Made by a program: the position numbers and the translations under genes
Shown here: positions 26,974 to 34,856 of the stretch, piece by piece
Layout of the letters: the number at the start of each line of letters is the position of its first letter
Position numbering within the stretch: position 1 is the stretch's first letter
Notes under the pieces: model-generated
What the model saw: the letters and a program-made list of their open reading frames with translations, nothing else
Told to the model about the DNA's origin: nothing
The model's database searches: none
DNA from: an uncultured Muribaculaceae bacterium
GTDB lineage: Bacteria; Bacteroidota; Bacteroidia; Bacteroidales; Muribaculaceae
DNA length: 52,500 bases
Assembly: GCA_910579605.1 (NCBI GenBank)
Contig: CAJTUG010000007.1
Span: 1 to 52,500 of the forward strand
Direction of reading: 5' to 3'

Positions 26974-27696
26974 TTAAATGCTTAGTTGATTAGCGAGGGT
27001 TATGGATTTTGTTGGGTGTATATGCTCAAATTCTGCAAACAATTTTATGTAGTCTGTATTGTCGCGCATTAGAACAATGAGGTTTAGTCGAGTCTCGTTG
27101 TTGGCATAGTCATAGTCTACAAAATAATTTGACAGAGTGATGCGGTGTTTTTTGAGGATATTGCGGTAGTCGGATATGTCGCGCAAAATGTCGGATGTGT
27201 GGATTCTTATAATTCTGTTTTCGGTTCCTAAACTCACTTTATGCTCGAAACGTTCGAGCTGGACTAAAATGAAGAGTATAAGCGCAGATGCGAAAACCGA
27301 CAGCCAATATAAACCTAAACCGACAGCCATGCCTATTATTGCTACCATCCATATGCCGGCTGCTGTTGTGAGTCCACGAACACTTCCTTTCATCTGTATT
27401 ATGGCGCCTGCACCAAGGAAACCTATTCCGGTAATCACTTGGGCGGCAATACGTCCCGGGTCTCCGTTTTTGAGCCCCATGTATTCTTGAGGTACGTAGA
27501 TGGAAAGTATCATTGCCAATGTAGCTCCCATGGAAATGAGCGAAAAGGTTCTTACACCGGCCATCTGTCCTTTGAGCTTGCGTTCATATCCTACGACTGC
27601 ACCTAAAAGCATGCTGAGGACAAGACGGTAGATTGAACCTACCGTGTTGACCTCAACGGAATTTATTGCATCATAGATGCTTTGGAAAATTGTCAT
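26974..27696 (-). CDS. MgtC/SapB-family membrane protein
   Basis: A 240-residue protein with an N-terminal membrane domain (about residues 20-145, five hydrophobic segments) carrying the family motif GAVVGYERKLKGQMAGVRTF. GIGFLGAGAIIQ and VRGLTTAAGIWMV follow. A soluble C-terminal ACT-like part spans about 165-240. MgtC proteins influence Mg2+ or phosphate homeostasis and F-type ATPase activity in pathogens; the role here is not shown. Its ATG overlaps the stop of the coiled-coil gene (TGATG). Confidence 0.88.
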   Translation of the reverse strand: MTIFQSIYDAINSVEVNTVGSIYRLVLSMLLGAVVGYERKLKGQMAGVRTFSLISMGATLAMILSIYVPQEYMGLKNGDPGRIAAQVITGIGFLGAGAIIQMKGSVRGLTTAAGIWMVAIIGMAVGLGLYWLSVFASALILFILVQLERFEHKVSLGTENRIIRIHTSDILRDISDYRNILKKHRITLSNYFVDYDYANNETRLNLIVLMRDNTDYIKLFAEFEHIHPTKSITLANQLSI

Positions 27697-28604
27697 CAGC
27701 GGAGATTAAACTGTCGCGATATAAGGCGGAAATTGTCTGCAAAAAGTTCTACGGTGTAGTCTCCGGCAATCAACGGAGTATTTACGTCGTAATATATGGT
27801 TACCCCTACCATTTCTTCGCCGGCATATTCAATGCTTTTTTTTGCGGTATATTCAACGTTTCCACCTTCAAAATCAAAAGTTGCACCGTTGCCTAAAACT
27901 TGGCCTGATGGCGATACGATGCGCATGTATATCGTTTTTTCGCCTACGGGTGTGGAATTATTCTGCGGTATAGTGAAAGTTGCCATGAGCTGGACGGCTT
28001 TGGTCACTTTCTTTTCTTTTTTGCCTTTTTTATTCAGGGCTGTGAGTGAAAGCCCTGTTACGTTTAGTTTTTCGGCCAAAGTCATTCTTTCCGATAAAAC
28101 TTCGTTGCGGCGTTTTGTTTCTTCCACGCGGCTGCTAAGGTTTCGGTTTTGCTCTTTTATCTGGGCATTTTCATTTCGCAGCTCTTGGTTTTCTTTGTTA
28201 AGCCTGTCGATTTCTTCGACATAGTGCCGTAATAGCGCACGTAGAGTTTCTATTTCGTTGCGTAGTTTGTTTATCTCGGCAGCGCTTTTACGTTTTTGGT
28301 TGCTGAGTTCTTGCTGTAGTTTTTCTACTTGTATGCGAGCGGCTTCGTATTTGTCGTTGAGCTCGCGTTTAATAGAGTCGTCGGTGATGAATTTACGGGA
28401 GTTTTCGAATTGTTGGAATTCATCGTTGAGTTCTCTGTATTCTCGGTCCAAATCGTTTTGGGCCATGTCGAGGAGAATCTGTTCGTTTTGAGCCTGCGCT
28501 GCTTTTGCAGCGCGGTCGGAACTGACGGCGAAGTAAACCAGCCATCCAACCAAAATAGCAACTACGACAGCAGCTGCTCCAATAATTAGGTGTTGTTTAT
28601 TCAT
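27696..28604 (-). CDS. Membrane-anchored coiled-coil protein, unknown function
   Basis: A 302-residue protein with one N-terminal membrane helix (about residues 7-27), then a long heptad-rich coiled coil (about 35-185) dominated by Glu, Lys, Leu and Asn, such as EIDRLNKENQELRNENAQIK. A compact C-terminal region (about 200-302) looks beta-rich. I know no catalytic motif. The topology suggests a periplasmic rod or spacer. It lies between serA and the MgtC-like gene, overlapping the latter by one base. Confidence 0.82.
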   Translation of the reverse strand: MNKQHLIIGAAAVVVAILVGWLVYFAVSSDRAAKAAQAQNEQILLDMAQNDLDREYRELNDEFQQFENSRKFITDDSIKRELNDKYEAARIQVEKLQQELSNQKRKSAAEINKLRNEIETLRALLRHYVEEIDRLNKENQELRNENAQIKEQNRNLSSRVEETKRRNEVLSERMTLAEKLNVTGLSLTALNKKGKKEKKVTKAVQLMATFTIPQNNSTPVGEKTIYMRIVSPSGQVLGNGATFDFEGGNVEYTAKKSIEYAGEEMVGVTIYYDVNTPLIAGDYTVELFADNFRLISRQFNLR

Positions 28605-28627
28605 TGTCGGTTAATGATATTGATATG

Positions 28628-28654
28628 AGAGTTGCCGGGGTATCCGGCAACTCT
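28628..28654. other. Short hairpin after serA
   Basis: A perfect 11-bp stem (28628-28638 with 28644-28654), 5-base loop. It lies between the serA stop and the start of the coiled-coil gene. On the minus strand it lacks a T-run, so it is more likely a stabilising or attenuating RNA structure than a full terminator. Confidence 0.5.
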
Positions 28655-28661
28655 ACGACAT

Positions 28662-29582
28662 TTAGCGGTTTACGCGAAAATTCTCTACTCCACGGCAGAG
28701 GAAATCTACCGTTTGGTCTGCTGCGGCAAGCCCTGCTTTAAGATTAGCCTCTTTTGTCTGTGCCCCTGCCTTTTTTGGGGTGAAGAAAACTCGGCCGGCA
28801 AATTTTTCTTCGAGAGTTTCGGCGTTTTTGGGTTTTACATCGGCAAAGTATTTCAAGTCTGGTCTTTCTTGCAAAACTTTTTCAAGGCCATCTTCGTCGA
28901 TAACTTCTTTTCGAGCGGTGTTTATTAGTACCGCACCTTTTGGCAGAAGGCTTATCAGGTCGTAGCCAATAGAGCCAATTGTCTGAGGTGTTGCAGGGAT
29001 GTGGATTGAAAGTATGTCGGAGTTTCCGTATAAATCTTGGAGCGATTGTTTATTCTCGACTCCAGCTTCAGCAATAGCTTCAGGGGAACAGAATGGATCT
29101 AAGGCAGATACTGTCATGCCGAATCCTTTTGCCAGACGGGCTACGTTTCGGCTTACTTGTCCGAATGCTTGGAGACCAAGACGTTTTCCGCTTATTTCAA
29201 AGCCGGTTGTTCCGTTGAAATTGTTTCTGGCAGCTAAAATAGCCATTCCGATGACAAGCTCCGCTACGGCAAGGGAGTTTTGCCCCGGAGTGTTTTCAAC
29301 CACGATGCCGCGTTTTTTTGCTGCTTCAAGATCGATATTGTCGTAGCCGGCTCCGGCGCGTACAATTATTTTCAATTTCGGAGCGGCAGCTATTGCAGCG
29401 GAGTCGATTATATCGGACCGTACGATTAATCCCTCTGCATCTGCCATAGCGTTGTAGAGCTCGTTTTTATCTGTATATTTTTCTAAGAGAGCGAATTCCA
29501 ATCCGGCATCTTCTATTTTTGCTTTGATACCTTGGACTGCTTGTGCCGAGAAAGGTTTCTCGGTGGCAACGAGTACTTTCAT
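28662..29582 (-). CDS. serA: D-3-phosphoglycerate dehydrogenase, short form
   Basis: First step of serine synthesis, oxidising 3-phosphoglycerate with NAD+. At 306 residues it lacks the C-terminal ACT domain of longer SerA enzymes. VRAGAGYDNIDLEAAKKRG, NTPGQNSLAVAEL, the catalytic-region INTARKEVIDEDGLE and TPKKAGAQT are family blocks. The dinucleotide loop reads GLQAFGQVS instead of GxGxxG: the Ala also occurs in Bacteroides SerA (GIHAYGNVG, from memory), while the final Ser is unusual. It follows serC by 12 bases. Confidence 0.93.
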   Translation of the reverse strand: MKVLVATEKPFSAQAVQGIKAKIEDAGLEFALLEKYTDKNELYNAMADAEGLIVRSDIIDSAAIAAAPKLKIIVRAGAGYDNIDLEAAKKRGIVVENTPGQNSLAVAELVIGMAILAARNNFNGTTGFEISGKRLGLQAFGQVSRNVARLAKGFGMTVSALDPFCSPEAIAEAGVENKQSLQDLYGNSDILSIHIPATPQTIGSIGYDLISLLPKGAVLINTARKEVIDEDGLEKVLQERPDLKYFADVKPKNAETLEEKFAGRVFFTPKKAGAQTKEANLKAGLAAADQTVDFLCRGVENFRVNR

Positions 29583-29594
29583 AAGTTGATGGAT

Positions 29595-30665
29595 TTAGTG
29601 TGTGGCTTCGAAATCGTGCATGGCATCGATAAGTGCTTTAACGCTTTCTGCAGGGAGAGCGTTGTAGAGCGAAGCACGGAATCCGCCAACTGAGCGGTGT
29701 CCTTTTATTCCTACGATTCCGCGTGCGGAGCAGAATTCCATGAAAGAGCTTTCAAGATCTTTGTATTCGGGAGCCATGACAAAGCATACATTCATTATAG
29801 ATCTGTCGGCAGGGTCTGTTACGGTTCCTTGGAACATGCGGCTGTCGTCGATTGCACCATAGAGGTGTTTGGCTTTTTCAAGGTCGCGGCGTTCCAATTC
29901 TTTAATGCCTCCGAGTTGTTTATAGTAGCGCAAGGTTTGTAGGGCTGCGAAAATGGGGAGAACGGGAGGTGTGTTGAACATAGACCCTTTTTTGATATGT
30001 GTGCGGTAGTCGAGCATGGTGGGAATCGGGCGGTCTACATGTCCCAAAGCTTCGTCGCGTACAATTACCAGAGTAACACCGGCGGGAGCAAGGTTCTTTT
30101 GCGCTCCGGCATATATAGCGTCGTAGTTTGTGAAATCTATCGGGCGGGAGAAAATGTCGGAACTCATATCTGCCACGAGTCTTACCGGCGATGCCGGGTC
30201 GTAGCGCATTTCTGTGCCGTAGATTGTGTTATTGGATGTGTAGTGGAAATAATCGGCGTCTTTTGGGATTTCATATCCTTTTGGGATAAATGTGTATCCT
30301 TGTTCTTTTGAGGACGCAACGACGTCTACATCACCGAAGATACGAGCTTCTTTTATGGCATTAGAAGCCCATGTCCCGGTGTCGAGATATGCTCCTTTTT
30401 TCTTAAGAAGATTGAAGGGTATCATGCAGAACTGCATGGAAGCGCCGCCTCCCAACCAGAGCACACTGAAGCCTTGGGGGATGTCGAGAAGTTCTTTTAC
30501 CAAAGCTGTTGCTTCGTCTATCACGGCTTGGAATTCTTTGCTGCGGTGAGAAACCTCAAGGATAGAAAGCCCGGTATCTGCAAAGTTGAGAATAGCGTCT
30601 GCAGTGTTTTGGATTGTATACTCGCTCAGGATAGAGGGCCCGGCATAAAAATTATGTTTTTTCAT
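29595..30665 (-). CDS. serC: Phosphoserine aminotransferase
   Basis: PLP enzyme making phosphoserine from phosphohydroxypyruvate and glutamate. Lys190 in YAGAQKNLAPAG forms the Schiff base. SHRSKEF near residue 40, LWLGGGASMQF and HYTSNNTIYGTE are conserved blocks. At 356 residues it is complete. It is the first gene of the long minus-strand run and carries a perfect consensus promoter about 30 bases upstream. It is paired with serA in the pathway. Confidence 0.95.
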   Translation of the reverse strand: MKKHNFYAGPSILSEYTIQNTADAILNFADTGLSILEVSHRSKEFQAVIDEATALVKELLDIPQGFSVLWLGGGASMQFCMIPFNLLKKKGAYLDTGTWASNAIKEARIFGDVDVVASSKEQGYTFIPKGYEIPKDADYFHYTSNNTIYGTEMRYDPASPVRLVADMSSDIFSRPIDFTNYDAIYAGAQKNLAPAGVTLVIVRDEALGHVDRPIPTMLDYRTHIKKGSMFNTPPVLPIFAALQTLRYYKQLGGIKELERRDLEKAKHLYGAIDDSRMFQGTVTDPADRSIMNVCFVMAPEYKDLESSFMEFCSARGIVGIKGHRSVGGFRASLYNALPAESVKALIDAMHDFEATH

Positions 30666-30692
30666 CTTCTTAAAGAGATTTAGTTACTTTTG

Positions 30693-30724
30693 CAAATTTA
30701 GCGATTCATTTTTTCTTTGCCAAA
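30693..30724 (-). promoter_or_regulatory. Promoter of serC
   Basis: On the minus strand TTTG (30724 to 30721), 20 bases, then TAAATTTG (30700 to 30693), a perfect match to the Bacteroidetes consensus. The start codon at 30665 is 28 bases downstream. Confidence 0.75.
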
Positions 30725-30755
30725 TATTTTTTTGTATATCTGAGGCATAAAAGGA

Positions 30756-30804
30756 AAACGGGCATATTTCCTCTGTTTTGACCAGAGAGGAAATATGCCC
30801 GTTT
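30756..30804 (-). terminator. Intrinsic terminator after the LamG-GH32 gene
   Basis: A perfect 19-bp stem (30756-30774 with 30786-30804), 11-base loop, followed on the minus strand by TTCCTTTT. It closes the fructan locus on the left and insulates serC. Confidence 0.9.
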
Positions 30805-30835
30805 CTATTGCCGGAGTAATTCTTTGCCTATTATG

Positions 30836-33193
30836 CTAAAGTACGCTAACTTTTTTATTTCCTACTATGTAAATGCCACGAGGGAGACTGTCGGTTGCGT
30901 TTAGTTTGCTTACTCGGCTTTTGAGTTTAACCCCGCTGATGGAGTATACGTCGACGAGTGCATCAGGATCTTCTTCGGGTGTTGTTGTTATGTTTTCCAC
31001 GCCGCTTGCGTTTACGTTGAGAGCCCATGCTCCGAGGTTTTTGACATTTCCGTTGCCAAAGGCTTCAACTCCAGAGGCATTCTCGTCGGTGGGGAACACG
31101 CGGATGGAGGTGGCATATCTGTCGTTGATGAAAATGTCGACTATGGAGTGGTCTACGAAGACATTTAATTTTATTTCTTCCCCAGCGACGGGTACGAAGG
31201 GCAGTTGGCAAGAGTAAATTCCGTTGTATACGTTTCCGTCGTTGCCAAGTCTTTCTATCTTGGAGAAATCGGCGGTGAGTTGGCGCGAAGACGGGCTTAT
31301 TGTTATTGAAGCAAAAGCAGATGAGTTTTTGAAGATATTGAATCCGAAATCGCTGTTCCCGACTACGAAATTGCCTGTAAGCTCGATTTGTCTTCCGCTC
31401 ACCGGGCTGAGGTCTATGGTTCCGTTGAGGGTTGTTTCGGTTGAGGTATATGCTTGATTGGTACGCATTTTAGCAAGTTCGGACCAAGGTTTCTGTATAA
31501 GATTGCCGTTTTGGTCAAGACTCCACTCGCGCGGAAGAGAGTAGCAGTGGGCCCAGCCTAAGGTCCAGTTGGATATGGATGCGAGTTTGTCTGGAACAAT
31601 TCCTAAGGCAATTGTTTTTCCTTGGTGCTGGAAAATTGTGGGAGAGAGCAACCCGAAGCCTTCTTTTGAAATAAGTTCCACTTGTCTGGGCGTTGAGGAG
31701 TAGTTGTCGGGCGCAAAAGTTCCGTCGGCATTTATGTCGCCGGTCCAATAAAGTGTTTTTACACCGTTTGATGTTGCCAAAGGTGTAGCGGTAAACAGCC
31801 ATTTCCCGTTTTCCATCTTTGTGATGTTTGGCATTTCCCAAAATTTACCATTAATCCCGACGTTGTTTCCTTGGAAGAATATTTTACCGTCGTTGGTCCA
31901 TGAGCCAATATTTGCTTGGTATTTGTGTAGAGTGCAAGCACCTACCCCGTTTTTGCTTGTTCCTACAATTATGTAAGCGTCGTTGCCGTTACGGAAAAAA
32001 TAGGGGTCTCGGAAATCATCGCTCAACCCGTCGGGGCGCATTGATATAAGTGGATTTGCGCCCCATTTTTCCCATTTTATAAGGTTTTCGTCTTGAGGTA
32101 CAGCACGGTCTATTGAGGCACGGGCATAATCTACTCCGGTGTATATTATGTTTGGTTTTCCTCCGGTAATTTGTTGGTCTGTGAAAACGCATCCGCTCCA
32201 ACATCCTTTAATGTCGTATGGTGTTCCCGGAGCGATTGCAATAGGTTCTTCTCTCCAATCGTATAAGTTCTCGCTTGATATATGCCCCCAGTGCAGACGG
32301 GCCATGTATGGGCCGTTGGCGTTTTTTTGGAAAAAGAGATGGTATCGGCCATTGGAGTAGGTCATTCCATGGCATTCGTTTGTCCAGGCCGCAGCAGGCA
32401 TTCCGTGGAAGCGTGGCCGTAGGATGTCGTATTCGAAACGGCTTGAGGGTATGTCGAGATTTGCTTCGTTTTTGGCTTTCCAGCCGGCAATGGTCGCAGA
32501 CGGGATTGCTTCGTTCCAGATTTTGATTTCGTCTACCAATCCGTTGTATGCCATTAATTGGAACGGGCCACTGAAACGTTCTGCAGCGCTCATGCCCATG
32601 TAGAATTCTCCGCCTGCATATTCTATAGAACCTGTGCAGCGCGAGGAACCGACTTCAATACCGTTGTTGTAGAGTTTAGCGGTGCGGGCATCGCAATCTA
32701 CTACAGCAGTGAGATTGACCCATTGGTATGTCTGGAGTGGTGTATCTACATTAATGTCTACTGCCCATCCGCTCACATATGAACGGAAAGAATATTTGCC
32801 GTTGAAGCCTATGAAGAAACCGAATCCTTTTTTTGCTGTATCGTCGAGGCAACTTACAATTGCTGTTTTCTCGTTTGTATCGCGGTCGATTTCTATTATT
32901 GGATAGCATGGAAGAGCTACCCAAGCCGAGAAAGTCATTTTTTTGTTTCCAGGAGCAAGGATATTTCCCAGTGTGGCGTCTACATAAGAGGTATAACCGT
33001 CGAATCTTAAAGCTTTTCCTTCGGCGCCTGCAACGTTTTCGGGGGCGAAATTACCTCCGACATCGAAACTTTGGCCGCTGATGCTTTCGGTGATCTGGCC
33101 GTTTTTGAGATCCATGGGAAAATGAGCAACCATATCGGCGCGGACACCTGTTGCCATGAGCCATGTACATGCTAAGATGAGATATTTTTTCAT
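30836..33193 (-). CDS. Exported LamG-GH32 protein with altered catalytic Asp position
   Basis: A fructan-active-family protein of 785 residues, started at 33193 where a signal peptide begins (cleavage near GVRA at 19). A LamG-like concanavalin fold spans about 20-235. The GH32 five-blade propeller is about 255-600 and a beta-sandwich 610-745. The usual NDPNG nucleophile motif reads N272-E-C-H-G276, so Glu273 replaces Asp; the codon is GAA. The RDP motif (Asp396) and the acid/base Glu453 in FWEMPN are kept. It has no lipobox. The C-terminus (residues about 745-785, ending LPRGIYIVGNKKVSVL) resembles a short type IX sorting tail. It has its own -7 element (TATCTTTG, 33233-33226). Confidence 0.87.
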   Translation of the reverse strand: MKKYLILACTWLMATGVRADMVAHFPMDLKNGQITESISGQSFDVGGNFAPENVAGAEGKALRFDGYTSYVDATLGNILAPGNKKMTFSAWVALPCYPIIEIDRDTNEKTAIVSCLDDTAKKGFGFFIGFNGKYSFRSYVSGWAVDINVDTPLQTYQWVNLTAVVDCDARTAKLYNNGIEVGSSRCTGSIEYAGGEFYMGMSAAERFSGPFQLMAYNGLVDEIKIWNEAIPSATIAGWKAKNEANLDIPSSRFEYDILRPRFHGMPAAAWTNECHGMTYSNGRYHLFFQKNANGPYMARLHWGHISSENLYDWREEPIAIAPGTPYDIKGCWSGCVFTDQQITGGKPNIIYTGVDYARASIDRAVPQDENLIKWEKWGANPLISMRPDGLSDDFRDPYFFRNGNDAYIIVGTSKNGVGACTLHKYQANIGSWTNDGKIFFQGNNVGINGKFWEMPNITKMENGKWLFTATPLATSNGVKTLYWTGDINADGTFAPDNYSSTPRQVELISKEGFGLLSPTIFQHQGKTIALGIVPDKLASISNWTLGWAHCYSLPREWSLDQNGNLIQKPWSELAKMRTNQAYTSTETTLNGTIDLSPVSGRQIELTGNFVVGNSDFGFNIFKNSSAFASITISPSSRQLTADFSKIERLGNDGNVYNGIYSCQLPFVPVAGEEIKLNVFVDHSIVDIFINDRYATSIRVFPTDENASGVEAFGNGNVKNLGAWALNVNASGVENITTTPEEDPDALVDVYSISGVKLKSRVSKLNATDSLPRGIYIVGNKKVSVL

Positions 33194-33225
33194 GATAAGA
33201 TAAATTGCGCTTATTTTAGTCTGTG

Positions 33226-33233
33226 CAAAGATA
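33226..33233 (-). promoter_or_regulatory. -7 element of the LamG-GH32 gene
   Basis: TATCTTTG on the minus strand, 33 bases before the start codon. No clear -33 TTTG at the right distance. Together with the terminator at 33317 it suggests this gene can be transcribed apart from susC-susD. Confidence 0.45.
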
Positions 33234-33316
33234 ATATATTTTGCAATAGCATAGATACGTGTGTTTTCAAATGCAACATTTGCCACATTTTATGCTCAAA
33301 TTTTAGTATAAATAAA

Positions 33317-33350
33317 AAACCGGAGCGGAAAAATGATGCCGCTCCGGTTT
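33317..33350 (-). terminator. Intrinsic terminator after the surface fructan-binding lipoprotein gene
   Basis: A perfect 12-bp stem (33317-33328 with 33339-33350), 10-base loop, with a T-rich tail on the minus strand. It ends the susC-susD-lipoprotein transcript. Confidence 0.88.
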
Positions 33351-33370
33351 GCTATAGAGAGATTTTATTT

Positions 33371-34837
33371 TTATTTCAAATAGTTGAGGATGTTTGAGGT
33401 GAGTTGCTCAACGTTGTGTTGATAGGGATTGGTGCCTGAGTTTTGGTTCCATTCGTAGGCGGCGAAACCGTTTGCTATGCAACGTCCGTGTTCTGCGTTG
33501 GCATAGAATTCAACCAATCCTGCCACGCAGTGGTCGCGTACGTGACCCCAGGTTGCCAAGACGAGGCTGTTTGTAGTTACTTCAAAATTCTTGATGACGT
33601 CGGGTTGGTTGCCGCGGCCATAGATGTTGCAATCCCACATGCAGTTGTGGTCTTCACGTTGTCCCGGGCCAATAAGCGGCAAGTTTTCGTAGCCATAGTT
33701 ATTGGGATCTTCAAGGGTGAGTCCTTTGTAGATTGCATGGGCTGTGCGGTCGTAGAATCCTTGGTCGGAGCCGTCGCGGAAATCCCATCCGAGATATGGA
33801 TTAATTACCCATACGTCGTCGCCAGAGCCACCGGCACCGTTGCCAAAGATGGTGGGAGCCATGTTGTCGGGTACCATACCGAGGGGAACAGTGAGTTGGG
33901 TGGCCATGTTGGATAGGTATAGGCTGCCGCCGTTTGCGCTGTATTGACGGAGTGCCTGGATAACATCGTCGGCTACTAATTGCGAAGGCAGGTTTTGCCA
34001 ACCAAATTCAAGGCCGATGCGGTCTACCATAATCCAAAGTACCGGGCAAATGTCGGCGTCGAGTTCAGCAATTTCGGAAGGTTGGATGAATTGTGAATTT
34101 TCTTGACCGATGAACCAGGATGCAGCTGCGCGTTCGTCGTCGTCGGGCAGTTCGGCAGCCGAAGAAGCCAAGAGTACGAATCCCATCTTGGGAGTTATGT
34201 AGGGCACAGTGGTTTTAATGCTTACGCCTTCGGAAGCATAGTAATTCTCAAACATGAGCTGAACGGAGTATGTTAGTTCTTCGTCCATGGGCTGACCTTT
34301 GAGTTCGTATGAGGTGGCATCAGCCGGAAGCATAACTGCGGCGTCGGTATCGCCGTTGCGTACAACGCGTACGCCGGTTATGCCGGTCGTCTGGGGAAGA
34401 AGCCACGACAGAGTTACCGTACGGCCTTTGACGTCGGCTTTAAGGTCGGTAGCGTTAGGAAGTTCTACAAAAGGCACGGCAGCAGTAACAGAAACACCTT
34501 CCGACATATAATCGCCATATACCACTTTAACGGTGTATATGTTTTCTTGTTCCATCGGTTGCCCTACCACAGTATAGCTTGTGGCTTGGCTTTCTAATGT
34601 AATGGCAGTGGCATTATTGCCATTGATTAGAAGTTTGACTGCTGTTATTTCGTTGCTTTGTGGCAATGTCCAGGAAAGGTCTATATTGAAACCGTTTGTG
34701 TCGGCTTTAAGGTTGCTCACTTTGTTCAATTCCGGTATTTCGGGCAAGCCTTCCGGAGTAAAGTCGGAGCAACCGCCCAAAATTCCGCATGTTATAACGG
34801 CGACAAGGGCGAGTATGTATGATTGTATAGTTTTCAT
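33371..34837 (-). CDS. Surface glycan-binding lipoprotein (SusE position, FN3 repeats plus DUF4960-like domain)
   Basis: A 488-residue lipoprotein: the signal ends ILGGC (Cys23). Two FN3-like repeats follow at about 35-118 and 122-212. They are clearly related to each other: LKADTNGFNIDLSWTLPQ with LKADVKGRTVTLSWLLPQ, and SYTVVGQPMEQE with SYELKGQPMDEE. The C-terminal half (about 215-488) is unlike SusE proper and resembles the DUF4960 module of fructan loci. B. thetaiotaomicron BT1761, a levan-binding surface protein, lies in the same place. Function is inferred from position and architecture. It follows susD by 19 bases. Confidence 0.82.
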   Translation of the reverse strand: MKTIQSYILALVAVITCGILGGCSDFTPEGLPEIPELNKVSNLKADTNGFNIDLSWTLPQSNEITAVKLLINGNNATAITLESQATSYTVVGQPMEQENIYTVKVVYGDYMSEGVSVTAAVPFVELPNATDLKADVKGRTVTLSWLLPQTTGITGVRVVRNGDTDAAVMLPADATSYELKGQPMDEELTYSVQLMFENYYASEGVSIKTTVPYITPKMGFVLLASSAAELPDDDERAAASWFIGQENSQFIQPSEIAELDADICPVLWIMVDRIGLEFGWQNLPSQLVADDVIQALRQYSANGGSLYLSNMATQLTVPLGMVPDNMAPTIFGNGAGGSGDDVWVINPYLGWDFRDGSDQGFYDRTAHAIYKGLTLEDPNNYGYENLPLIGPGQREDHNCMWDCNIYGRGNQPDVIKNFEVTTNSLVLATWGHVRDHCVAGLVEFYANAEHGRCIANGFAAYEWNQNSGTNPYQHNVEQLTSNILNYLK

Positions 34838-34856
34838 TGGTTTTGATGTTAGAGAT

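Noticed and set aside
32100..32400. Idea that the NECHG motif is caused by a frameshift or sequencing error
   Set aside because: The frame is open on both sides, and neighbouring family blocks (HWGHISSENL, WSGCVFTD) continue in the same frame; several independent substitutions would be needed.
33194..33286. Longer LamG-GH32 form starting at 33286
   Set aside because: It would put 31 residues before a clear signal peptide and contains the -7 promoter element.
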